In this document: positions 1 through 5,701 of the stretch, piece by piece
Layout of the letters: each line of letters opens with the position of its first letter
Position numbering within the stretch: position 1 is the first letter of the stretch
Assembly: GCA_900754605.1 (NCBI GenBank)
Contig: CAAEDK010000069.1
Span: forward strand, 1 to 5,922
DNA from: an uncultured Oscillospiraceae bacterium
GTDB taxonomy: Bacteria; Bacillota_A; Clostridia; Oscillospirales; Oscillospiraceae
Direction of reading: 5' to 3'
DNA: 5,922 bases
Translations under genes and position numbers: made by a program
The notes under the pieces: model-generated
Seen by the model: the letters and a program-made list of their open reading frames with translations, nothing else
The model's database searches: none
What the model was told of the DNA's origin: nothing

Positions 1-324
1 GTGGCGGAGTCGGAGGCGGACGAGGTCAAAGCCCTTTCGGAAAAGCTGGAGATCATCAATTTGCAGTTTGCCCGGAGAAAGGCCGTGCGGCGGGCGGCCC
101 TCCATTGGCTGCTCATCGCGGTGTGCGGGGGCATCCTGGCCGTCGCCGCGGTTCTGGCCGCGGTAAACAGTCCCTATCTGGGCTGGGATTACAGCGCCCC
201 GGAAACCGCCGTTATGGGGGTGGCCATCCACGCCTTTGAATGGGGCTTTGTCCGTCTGGCGCCCTTTGCTCTGATCGCGGCAATGGTCGGCGTTTTCCTG
301 ACGCGAAAAAAACATAAGGTATGA
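1..324 (+). CDS. Small membrane protein, probably the 3' part of a gene
   Basis: An open frame runs from the first base of the window to a TGA at 322-324. A GTG lies at position 1, but no upstream sequence is available to show a ribosome binding site, so the gene may start outside the window. The visible 107 residues begin with a charged, helix-prone stretch (about residues 1-30), then a hydrophobic segment (about 35-57), a short polar linker with Gly, Trp and Pro, and a second hydrophobic segment (about 80-100) ending in a basic RKKHK tail. This suggests a two-span inner-membrane protein with a cytoplasmic positively charged C-terminus. I do not recognise the family. The next gene starts 118 bases downstream, so the two are not tightly coupled. 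Confidence 0.6.
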   Translation: MAESEADEVKALSEKLEIINLQFARRKAVRRAALHWLLIAVCGGILAVAAVLAAVNSPYLGWDYSAPETAVMGVAIHAFEWGFVRLAPFALIAAMVGVFLTRKKHKV

Positions 325-442
325 ATTGGGAGAGTGCACCACTGAACATGGAGATAACTACCACCGGACAAATATAGGCACGGAAAGTCGGGCAGAGTCA
401 CTTACATTCTGCTATGCTGAATCCAGAAGGACGGTGTGACCA

Positions 443-1300
443 ATGGATTGGGTAGCAAGTATTCATCAGGCGATCCAGTATATCGAAGAACATCTCCGGG
501 AGGAGCTGACCATCCGGGAGATCGCGCAGCAGGCGGCCCTATCCCCTTTTTACTTTCAGAAGGGTTTTGCCATGCTGTGCGGTATAACGGCGGGCGACTC
601 CATCCGTCAGCGCCGGCTCTCCGCCGCCGGGCTGGAGGTTCTCACGACGGACCGGAAGATCATCGACATCGCGCTGGAGTTCGGCTACGATTCGCCGGAC
701 AGCTTCACCAAGGCTTTTGTCCGATTCCACGGCCTCACACCTGCCGCACTGCGAAAAAGCGGAGGCGCGGTCCGTTCCTTTGCTCCGCTTCGGATTAAAT
801 TGACATTGGAAGGTGGTCAAAACATGGATTGCAAGATTATGAAAAAAGAGGCGTTCACGGTGCTCTGCCGGGCAAAGACGTTCAAGTATGAGGACGCCGC
901 TGCTCAGGTTCCCCAGTTCTGGGCAGAGCATTTCGGCACAGGCGGCGGCAAGGTGGTTTGCGGCATGTACGGTATCAACCTGGACGAGAGCATGGGCGGC
1001 AACGAGTTTGAATATCTTATCGCCGACAACTACGATCCGGCCAAGGAGATCCCCGATGGCTTCACCACCCGCACCATCCCGGCCCATACCTGGGCGGTGT
1101 TCCCCTGTACTGGCCGGATGCCCCAAGCCCTCCAGGGACTGAACCAGCAGATCTTCTCCCAGTGGCTGCCCACGAACCCCGACTACAAGATCGCCGCAGG
1201 CATCAATGTGGAGCTGTATAGCGACGCCAGCAGGTTTGAGGACGGCACCCAGGACCAGGACTACTACTGCGAGGTCTGGGTCCCGGTGGAAAAGAAGTAA
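443..1300 (+). CDS. AraC-family transcriptional regulator with GyrI-like effector-binding domain
   Basis: The 285-residue protein has two domains. Residues about 8-105 form an AraC/XylS-type double helix-turn-helix, recognisable by the helix pattern LTIREIAQQAALSPFYFQK and the second-helix signature IIDIALEFGYDSPDSFTKAF followed by FHGLTPAALRKSG. Residues about 125-285 resemble the GyrI-like / AraC effector-binding domain, with the typical EYLIADNY, IPAHTWAVFPCTG and EVWVPVEKK strands. In this arrangement (as in Rob-like regulators) the C-terminal domain usually senses small, often hydrophobic or cationic compounds, and the N-terminal domain binds promoters of stress or efflux genes. The actual ligand and targets cannot be read here. 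ATG 443 is chosen because the HTH begins immediately after it; AGAAGG at 425-430 is a rather distant ribosome binding site. The flanking genes give no clear operon partner. Confidence 0.9.
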   Translation: MDWVASIHQAIQYIEEHLREELTIREIAQQAALSPFYFQKGFAMLCGITAGDSIRQRRLSAAGLEVLTTDRKIIDIALEFGYDSPDSFTKAFVRFHGLTPAALRKSGGAVRSFAPLRIKLTLEGGQNMDCKIMKKEAFTVLCRAKTFKYEDAAAQVPQFWAEHFGTGGGKVVCGMYGINLDESMGGNEFEYLIADNYDPAKEIPDGFTTRTIPAHTWAVFPCTGRMPQALQGLNQQIFSQWLPTNPDYKIAAGINVELYSDASRFEDGTQDQDYYCEVWVPVEKK

Positions 1301-1549
1301 GGCACATTCCTCGGCAAAATTAACGGTCCTACCATATTGTTTCAAACAGAATCCACCAAACAAACTAGTATCGTATGCTGACAGCGTGCGCTGTATGTTA
1401 TGTGTTGCATCAGGTGGGATGCCGAAGATATTGGAGGAAAATGTAAAAAAATCCGGCGAAGACAGTTTCGTTTATAGATAAAAATCGATTTCGTCTGTGA
1501 AGGAAACCACATCCGGCAATCGGTGCGGCTCTTTCTTTGCGGCCTTTAT
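1301..1549. other. Noncoding spacer downstream of the AraC-type gene
   Basis: No convincing coding frame on either strand. Reading frames that cross it are short or are shadows of the regulator upstream. No hairpin-plus-T-run terminator sits directly after the regulator stop at 1300; the first strong one begins at 1550. Confidence 0.5.
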
Positions 1550-1598
1550 ACGCCCTGCGTCAGCTTGTCCAACGGACAGCGTATCGCAGGGCGTTTTT
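1550..1598 (+). terminator. Rho-independent terminator with a branched stem
   Basis: A perfect 10-bp stem (ACGCCCTGCG at 1550-1559 with CGCAGGGCGT at 1585-1594) is followed by a T5 run at 1594-1598. The loop contains a second small hairpin, TGTCC-aac-GGACA. It is about 250 bases after the AraC-type gene and just before a broken zinc-ribbon gene. It may terminate long read-through from the regulator, or be left from a deleted gene. Confidence 0.8.
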
Positions 1599-1624
1599 CT
1601 ATCGTTTGAAAGGTGCCAAGGCGC

Positions 1625-1949
1625 ATGAGCTTGAAATACACTTGCCCCATTTGCGGCACGCCCCTGGGTTATAAGGGCCTGTGCTGGAAATGCAGGTCTG
1701 AGCAGGAGCGAAGGACTGATTGTCCTGGACACCGGAACAAATCTCAGAGAAACAGAAAAGCCTTATTCAGAACATCCAGCGGCTGGGTGATGTGGAGGCC
1801 CTGGAACTCACCGACTTCCGGCAGCAGGACGGGCTGATCCATCCTCTGGTGTCCACATAGATTCCAGCGAAGCATCAAACCTGATGTGCGGCCTGGCCAT
1901 ACAGGGGGATGACCGGGCCACGGAAACGTTATCGGAACTGGATTTGTGA
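1625..1949 (+). pseudogene. Frameshifted remnant of a zinc-ribbon protein
   Basis: ATG 1625 opens a frame starting MSLKYTCPICGTPLGYKGLC and continuing WKCRSEQERR. Four cysteines (residues 7, 10, 20, 23) form a CxxC-CxxC zinc ribbon. The sensible frame then changes between about 1710 and 1726: WTPEQISEKQKSLIQNIQRL continues in another frame to a TAG at 1858. After that, SSEASNLMCGLAIQGDDRAT continues in a third frame to a TGA at 1947. Deleting the two bases TA at 1858-1859 would rejoin the second and third pieces, which points to a small indel. The text between LELTDF and QDGLIHPLVST also looks shortened. From memory, similar zinc-ribbon proteins of gut Clostridia are much longer, but I cannot confirm that here. 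Function unknown; very probably dead. Confidence 0.65.
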
Positions 1950-1996
1950 TCCCACTGGAACCCCCATGCGGACCGACACAGCAGAGGCGGAGCCAG

Positions 1997-2095
1997 ATGG
2001 TGGGGGTGGATATCGGATACGGCGGGGAACCTCTGCTCATCCCCATCAACATGCGGGACGGGAGCCTTCTCTGCGTAGGCAGGGGCAATGAGGTC
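1997..2095 (+). pseudogene. RtcB-like RNA ligase remnant, collapsed by internal deletion
   Basis: In one frame the sequence reads VGVDIGYG directly followed by GEPLLIPINMRDGSLLCVG and RGNEV, then TGA at 2096. The first motif resembles the VGVDIGCG metal-site region of RtcB tRNA-splicing/repair ligases. The second resembles their later GEELIIPMNMRDGALICIGKGN-like segment. In intact RtcB these lie far apart and the second is followed by the SAPHGAGR catalytic histidine region, which is missing here. The piece therefore looks like two short islands joined by a large deletion. The identification rests on motif memory over about 33 residues and is moderate. The same frame continues open after the stop, but I do not recognise that text. 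Confidence 0.45.
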
Positions 2096-2098
2096 TGA

Positions 2099-2224
2099 GA
2101 AATTCTGCCGAAAACCGTAGGCGGACTGCGGCAGGAACTGGTGAAGCTCAACCAACTGGCATGGCAGGCCGGCAAGGACACAATCCCCCGCTGGACAGAA
2201 ACAGAGGGTTATCCGGTTGATGGT
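2099..2224 (+). pseudogene. Unidentified coding-like remnant
   Basis: After the TGA at 2096 the frame stays open and protein-like (ILPKTVGGLRQELVKLNQLA followed by WQAGKDTIPRWTETEGYPVD). It has no start or ribosome binding site of its own and stops resembling a protein where the opposed chemotaxis fragment begins near 2225. It could be the tail of another decayed gene fused to the RtcB-like piece. I do not recognise the family. Confidence 0.3.
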
Positions 2225-2505
2225 AGCCTCCACCGCTGTATTCAATACAAGAATATTGGTTTGGAATGCAATATTATCAATCGTCCTGATAATGTTCTCA
2301 ATTTCATCGGAGCCCTGTTTGAACTCTTCCATAGAACCGGCCTGTTCGGCCGCTCCCCGAACCAACGCTGCGCTCCGCTGAAAACCTGATCGCCGGTTTT
2401 ATCATTTGGGTTGCTTTGAATGTCAGCATCCAGATTTCCCTGGGCAAATTCCTGTGCAATCAAAATGGGTATCCATACTGCCAATTTGTCAAATCCGGTT
2501 CTGTA
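2225..2505 (-). pseudogene. Methyl-accepting chemotaxis protein remnant (HAMP plus signalling tip)
   Basis: On the minus strand, AQEFAQGNLDADIQSNPNDK (about 2385-2460) matches the HAMP linker of chemotaxis receptors. A frameshift near 2370-2385 then leads into FQRSAALVRGAAEQAGSMEE, GSDEIENIIRTIDNIAFQTN and ILVLNTAVEA, the well-known MCP hairpin-tip region (normally [22 protein letters not shown]). Homology stops abruptly at about 2225, exactly where the tip should continue into AARAGEAGKGFAVVADEVR. Most of the region between HAMP and tip, and the transmembrane/sensor part, are missing. A functional receptor would be over 500 residues, so this is a collapsed fragment. A MITE-like element lies just upstream of it in its own orientation. 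Confidence 0.75.
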
Positions 2506-2509
2506 CCCC

Positions 2510-2677
2510 CTAGGGCTTGTTTGAAAATTGGCGATGTGCCCGGCGACGAGGAATTTGGGGCCGCTGGCAAGCAATTTTTTCGCAGGAATCCTGACGGATT
2601 TCAGGGAAAAATTGCGCCGTCCAGCGGTCAAAAGGCCCGTCGATTGGGCATGTTGACATTTTTCAAACAAGCCCTAG
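2510..2677. mobile_element. MITE-like palindromic element with CTAG flanks
   Basis: Two ends form a perfect 19-bp inverted repeat: 2509-2527 (CCTAGGGCTTGTTTGAAAA) and its reverse complement at 2660-2678. The interior is also largely self-complementary: CCGCTGG 2561-2567 with CCAGCGG 2621-2627, and GCAATTTTT 2571-2579 with AAAAATTGC 2607-2615. Both ends carry CTAG (2510-2513, 2674-2677), which fits a 4-bp target duplication of the IS5/IS1031-like kind, leaving a body of about 160 bp. No transposase frame exists inside, so it would be mobilised in trans. It sits beside or inside the decayed chemotaxis gene. Confidence 0.7.
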
Positions 2678-2718
2678 GATACAAAAATCCAAGCATGTCC
2701 ACAGTCAGCCTGCAATGA

Positions 2719-3465
<747 letters not shown>

Positions 3466-3517
3466 ACAGCAGGCAGCTTCACAAAAAGGTGTACCTTTCT
3501 GTGAAGCTGCCTGCTGT
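3466..3517. repeat. Long perfect palindrome P1 after the recombinase gene
   Basis: An 18-bp perfect stem (3466-3483 with 3500-3517) starts on the base after the recombinase stop codon. Its centre, AAAGGT-GT-ACCTTT (3485-3498), is itself a dyad about a GT dinucleotide. No T-run follows (the next bases are CTCTATAC), so it is a poor standard terminator despite the strong stem. Its core recurs inverted at 3591-3621. Confidence 0.8.
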
Positions 3518-3532
3518 CTCTATACATTATCC

Positions 3533-3560
3533 TTATCGTCCAAATCCTCGTCATGTTAAG
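3533..3560 (-). promoter_or_regulatory. Possible flagellar sigma (sigma-28/sigma-D) type promoter, minus strand
   Basis: On the minus strand, GACGATAA (3540-3533) resembles the sigma-28 -10 element GCCGATAA. It is preceded at 15 bases by CTTAA (3560-3556), a weak version of the TAAA -35. In the present orientation it would transcribe back toward the recombinase gene, not toward the TnpB-like gene. It lies between P1 and P2. The match is imperfect and could be chance. Confidence 0.25.
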
Positions 3561-3590
3561 AGTTTTTTGAAAAAGATTTTGAAAATTGGG

Positions 3591-3621
3591 GGCTTACAGA
3601 AAGGTACACATTTCTGTAAGC
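3591..3621. repeat. Palindrome P2, inverted relative of P1
   Basis: An 11-bp perfect stem (GCTTACAGAAA 3592-3602 with TTTCTGTAAGC 3611-3621) surrounds GGTACACA. Its reverse strand shares 14 identical bases with P1: GTGTACCTTTCTGT at plus-strand 3489-3502 and minus-strand 3609-3596. It also shares flanking AAGC/GCTT arms. The two palindromes therefore face each other across about 93 bp. Confidence 0.75.
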
Positions 3622-3661
3622 AGCCAAAAGCAAAGCATGGATTTGGAGGCGGGCGGCCACG

Positions 3662-4831
3662 ATGTCATCCAGAGAAAAACAATATAATGTCCTCAAGCTG
3701 CGCCTGTATCCAACCTCAGAGCAAGCAGAACTTTTTGAAAAGACCTTTGGCTGCTGCCGCTATCTCTGGAACCAGATGCTGGCTGACCAGCAGCGGTTTT
3801 ATTTGGAGACTGGCGTCCACTTCATCCCTACCCCGGCAAAATACAAAAAGGGAGCCCCTTTTCTAAAAGAAGTGGATAATCAGGCACTCATTCAGGAGCA
3901 CAACCAGTTGTCCCGGGCGTTCCGTTTATTTTTTCAAAACCCGGAGGCTTTTGGGCATCCCAATTTTAAGCGAAAAAAAGATGACCGGGACTCCTTCACC
4001 GCCTGCAATCATGTGTTTACTTCCGGCCCGACCATTTATACCACGCGGGACGGCATCCGCATGACCAAGGCCGGAATGATTCGGGCTGTCTTTCCACGCC
4101 GCCCGCAAAACGGGTGGAAACTCAAGCGCGTCACAGTGGAAAAGGCCCGGACGGGCCGCTATTACGCTTATGTCCTGTATGAAAGCCTGGTACAGCCGCC
4201 GGAGCCGGTCCTTCCCGCTCCGGAGCGCACCCTAGGGCTGAAATATTCCCTGCGCCACTTTTATGTGGACGACCAGGGCAACAGGGCCGATCCACCCCGC
4301 TGGCTGAAACAGTCCCAGGAAAAGCTGGTGCATCTTCAGCGGCGGCTGAACCGAATGCAGCCTGGCTCGAAAAATTATGAGGAAGCCGTACTGAAATACC
4401 GCCTGCTCCATGAGCACATCGCCAATCAGCGCAGAGACTTCCTCCACAAGGAATCCCGGCGGATAGCCAACGCCTGGGATGCCGTATGTGTGAGGGGCGA
4501 CGATCTGGGTGCGATGACGGACACGCTGATTCAGGCCGGGAGCGCCGTAAAGGAGGCGGGGTTCGGGATGTTCCGGGAGATGCTGTGCTACAAGCTGGCC
4601 CGCCAGGGAAAAGCATTTATTCAGGTAGACCGGTATCTCCCTACCACCCGGAGCTGTTCGGCCTGTGGGTTGACGCGGGACGCGCTCCATGCGCGGGATT
4701 ACAGGCGAAGTGGTTGGGTCTGTCCAGAGTGCGGCGCGGTTCATGACCGTGAGGTCAACGCGGCAAAAAATATCAAAGCCCGTGGGCTGGAACAGTTTTT
4801 TGATTTACAGGGGCAGGACAGGAGCGCCTGA
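3662..4831 (+). CDS. Nuclease-dead TnpB-family protein, candidate TldR (RNA-guided repressor)
   Basis: The 389-residue protein is a full-length TnpB/OrfB homologue. It has an N-terminal helix-turn-helix-like OrfB domain (KTFGCCRYLWNQMLADQQ, about residues 27-44), a middle wedge region (LKRVTVEKARTGRYYAYVLY, 154-173), a RuvC core and a zinc ribbon with Cys332, Cys335, Cys354 and Cys357. Active TnpB needs three acidic RuvC residues. The first, the Asp in a GLDYS-type motif, is Lys194 here (LGLKYS; codon AAA 4241-4243). The second, the Glu in a VVVEDLNL-type motif, is Arg278 (VCVRGDDL; codon AGG 4493-4495). Only the third, Asp362 in HDREVNAAKN, remains. Two charge reversals in an otherwise well-kept protein indicate loss of cleavage with retention of RNA and DNA binding, as in TldRs. 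No IS200/IS605 transposase is present. The start at ATG 3662 has GGAGG at 3645-3649. A structured RNA and csrA-flagellin follow. Role as repressor is inferred. Confidence 0.85.
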   Translation: MSSREKQYNVLKLRLYPTSEQAELFEKTFGCCRYLWNQMLADQQRFYLETGVHFIPTPAKYKKGAPFLKEVDNQALIQEHNQLSRAFRLFFQNPEAFGHPNFKRKKDDRDSFTACNHVFTSGPTIYTTRDGIRMTKAGMIRAVFPRRPQNGWKLKRVTVEKARTGRYYAYVLYESLVQPPEPVLPAPERTLGLKYSLRHFYVDDQGNRADPPRWLKQSQEKLVHLQRRLNRMQPGSKNYEEAVLKYRLLHEHIANQRRDFLHKESRRIANAWDAVCVRGDDLGAMTDTLIQAGSAVKEAGFGMFREMLCYKLARQGKAFIQVDRYLPTTRSCSACGLTRDALHARDYRRSGWVCPECGAVHDREVNAAKNIKARGLEQFFDLQGQDRSA

Positions 4832-4849
4832 CCCTTTCCAGGCGTCCTG

Positions 4850-5042
4850 TGCTCCGCCTTGACAATATGCCGGCCGGGACACCGGTGAACGCCCATGATT
4901 CCGGCTGGAGAGCGTGGATGGAACGCCGGTGGGGAGCCTCCGCCCTTCCATCCACATTCTCCGGACCGCCGAGTGGGAAACGAGAGGCCGCATCCGTGCG
5001 GCTGAAGCCTGTAAGCAGGCGTCCACAATATTATGACGATGT
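4850..5042 (+). ncRNA. Candidate guide RNA (omega-RNA-like) of the TnpB-like protein
   Basis: TnpB and TldR guide RNAs are normally encoded at and just after the 3' end of the protein gene, with the guide at the RNA 3' end. This stretch has no ribosome binding site-led frame but has several strong hairpins. One pairs GTGGATGGAA (4914-4923) with TTCCATCCAC (4946-4955), extended by GGAGA 4907-4911 with TCTCC 4958-4962. Another pairs GCCGCA 4987-4992 with TGCGGC 4997-5002. The last pairs GCCTG 5007-5011 with CAGGC 5016-5020. GGGACACCGGTGAACGCC near 4876-4893 resembles, from memory, a motif in clostridial TnpB omega RNAs. If the scaffold ends with the last hairpin, the guide would begin at 5021 (GTCCACAATATTATGACGAT), just before a T5 run at 5042-5046. 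The 5' end and the exact guide boundary are uncertain. Confidence 0.55.
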
Positions 5043-5050
5043 TTTTGCAC

Positions 5051-5090
5051 GCGGCGCATGGATGCGCGCCGCTGGCCACAGGAAGGAGAT
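5051..5090 (+). promoter_or_regulatory. csrA leader: GGA-loop hairpin and ribosome binding site (possible autoregulation)
   Basis: GCGGCGC (5051-5057) pairs perfectly with GCGCCGC (5066-5072), exposing the loop AUGGAUGC with GGA at 5060-5062, close to the CsrA consensus ARGGAUGU. Eight bases further is ACAGGAAGGAG (5078-5088), the ribosome binding site, with two more GGA triplets. CsrA dimers typically bridge a loop GGA and a GGA in the ribosome binding site, so negative autoregulation is plausible but inferred. Confidence 0.5.
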
Positions 5091-5095
5091 CCCCC

Positions 5096-5515
5096 ATGCT
5101 TCAGCTCTCTCTGCGCCCCGGTGAGTATCTCACCATCCATGGCGACATTGTGGTACAGCTCGCTCAGCTCTCTGGCAGCCGCGCCTTCCTTCGGGTAGAG
5201 GCCGACCGCAGCATCCCCATTGTGCGGGGAAAGGTACTGGAGCGGTCGGGGGCTCCCCGGCCGGAGTGCCTGGCATCTCTTCCCCGCAGCCGCGCCAGGA
5301 AAGGCCGGGATGCCGTCTACCACTGGAGTGCGGAGCGGGAGCGGGCCGTCCGCACAATGGAACAGCTCCTGGAGCGGATGGAGGCCGGGGACAGCCGGGA
5401 GGAAGCCCAGGCGCTGCGGGCACAGTTGGAGCACCTGCTTCCAACTGTATGGGAGGAGGAGCTGTCCGGCCAAATACAGGCCCTGTTCCGCAGCAAAACA
5501 GCCCAGGACGTATAA
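5096..5515 (+). CDS. csrA: CsrA-family RNA-binding translational regulator with long C-terminal extension
   Basis: The N-terminal 52 residues match CsrA/RsmA: MLQLSLRPGEYLTIHGDIVV, then a Gly-Ser turn, FLRVEADRSIPIVRGKVLER. Leu4, Arg7, Gly9-Glu10 and the key RNA-binding Arg44 line up with the well-studied proteins; the position of Arg6 is Leu. The protein is 139 residues, about twice the usual 60-75. Residues about 60-139 form a charged, helix-prone tail (SAERERAVRTMEQLLERMEA and AQALRAQLEHLL) that could be a coiled coil. CsrA dimers bind GGA motifs in mRNA leaders; in Gram-positive bacteria the classic target is flagellin mRNA, with FliW as antagonist (no fliW in the window). ATG 5096 is chosen over an in-frame ATG at 5033 because it follows a strong ribosome binding site and begins the conserved MLxL motif. 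Flagellin starts 186 bases downstream. Confidence 0.88.
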   Translation: MLQLSLRPGEYLTIHGDIVVQLAQLSGSRAFLRVEADRSIPIVRGKVLERSGAPRPECLASLPRSRARKGRDAVYHWSAERERAVRTMEQLLERMEAGDSREEAQALRAQLEHLLPTVWEEELSGQIQALFRSKTAQDV

Positions 5516-5701
5516 AGAACCACCTTAGTTTGGTTTCACCCGGTCTCGCGAACCGGTTGAAATAAATCGAAGTGCAGGGACACAGCCCGCCAAAGGCCAC
5601 GGCGTCTGTGTTGGTCTGCCAAACCACTAAACGCACATGAGGGATCGGTGCGTTGGACCAGCAAACCCAATATCATTTCAGAAAGAAAGGAAACGATCGA
5701 A
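5516..5701 (+). promoter_or_regulatory. Structured flagellin leader with CsrA-type GGA sites
   Basis: The gap before flagellin holds several hairpins: CCGGT 5540-5544 with ACCGG 5552-5556; ACACAG 5580-5585 with CTGTGT 5606-5611, continued by CGCC 5588-5591 with GGCG 5601-5604; and a perfect 7-bp stem AACGCAC 5630-5636 with GTGCGTT 5648-5654. The last exposes AUGAGGGAUCG with GGA in the loop, a good fit to ARGGAU. Other GGA triplets are at 5578-5580 (GCAGGGAC) and in the ribosome binding site GAAAGAAAGGA (5681-5691). I could not identify a convincing sigma-28 or sigma-A promoter, so transcription may come partly from csrA or from an unrecognised promoter. Confidence 0.55.

Noticed and set aside
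539..1363. Long minus-strand open frame opposite the AraC-type gene
   Set aside because: Shadow of a GC-rich real gene; no ribosome binding site, no recognisable domain, and the plus-strand frame has clear family motifs.
2269..2277. Nine-base match CAATATTAT to the candidate guide
   Set aside because: It falls in coding sequence of the chemotaxis remnant, has no continuing match and no promoter context.
3466..3517. Palindrome P1 as a simple intrinsic terminator of the recombinase gene
   Set aside because: The stem is strong, but no T-run follows on either strand, and a related inverted copy occurs at 3591-3621.
4232..4744. Long minus-strand frames opposite the TnpB-like gene
   Set aside because: Low-complexity shadow translations rich in Pro, Gly and Arg, overlapping conserved plus-strand motifs.
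3662..4831. Active TnpB nuclease of an IS200/IS605 element
   Set aside because: The first Asp and the Glu of the RuvC site are Lys194 and Arg278, and no Y1 transposase gene is near.
4859..4887. TTGACA at 4859-4864 as the -35 of a promoter for the guide RNA or csrA
   Set aside because: No acceptable -10 element lies at 16-18 bases spacing.
5033..5095. Upstream in-frame ATG at 5033 as the csrA start
   Set aside because: It has no ribosome binding site and would translate through the GGA hairpin and the ribosome binding site of the ATG at 5096, which starts the conserved CsrA motif.
5668..5682. Candidate guide target in the flagellin leader (CCAATATCATTTC versus guide ACAATATTATGAC)
   Set aside because: Only about two thirds of positions agree, mostly A/T, with mismatches inside the likely seed; not better than chance.
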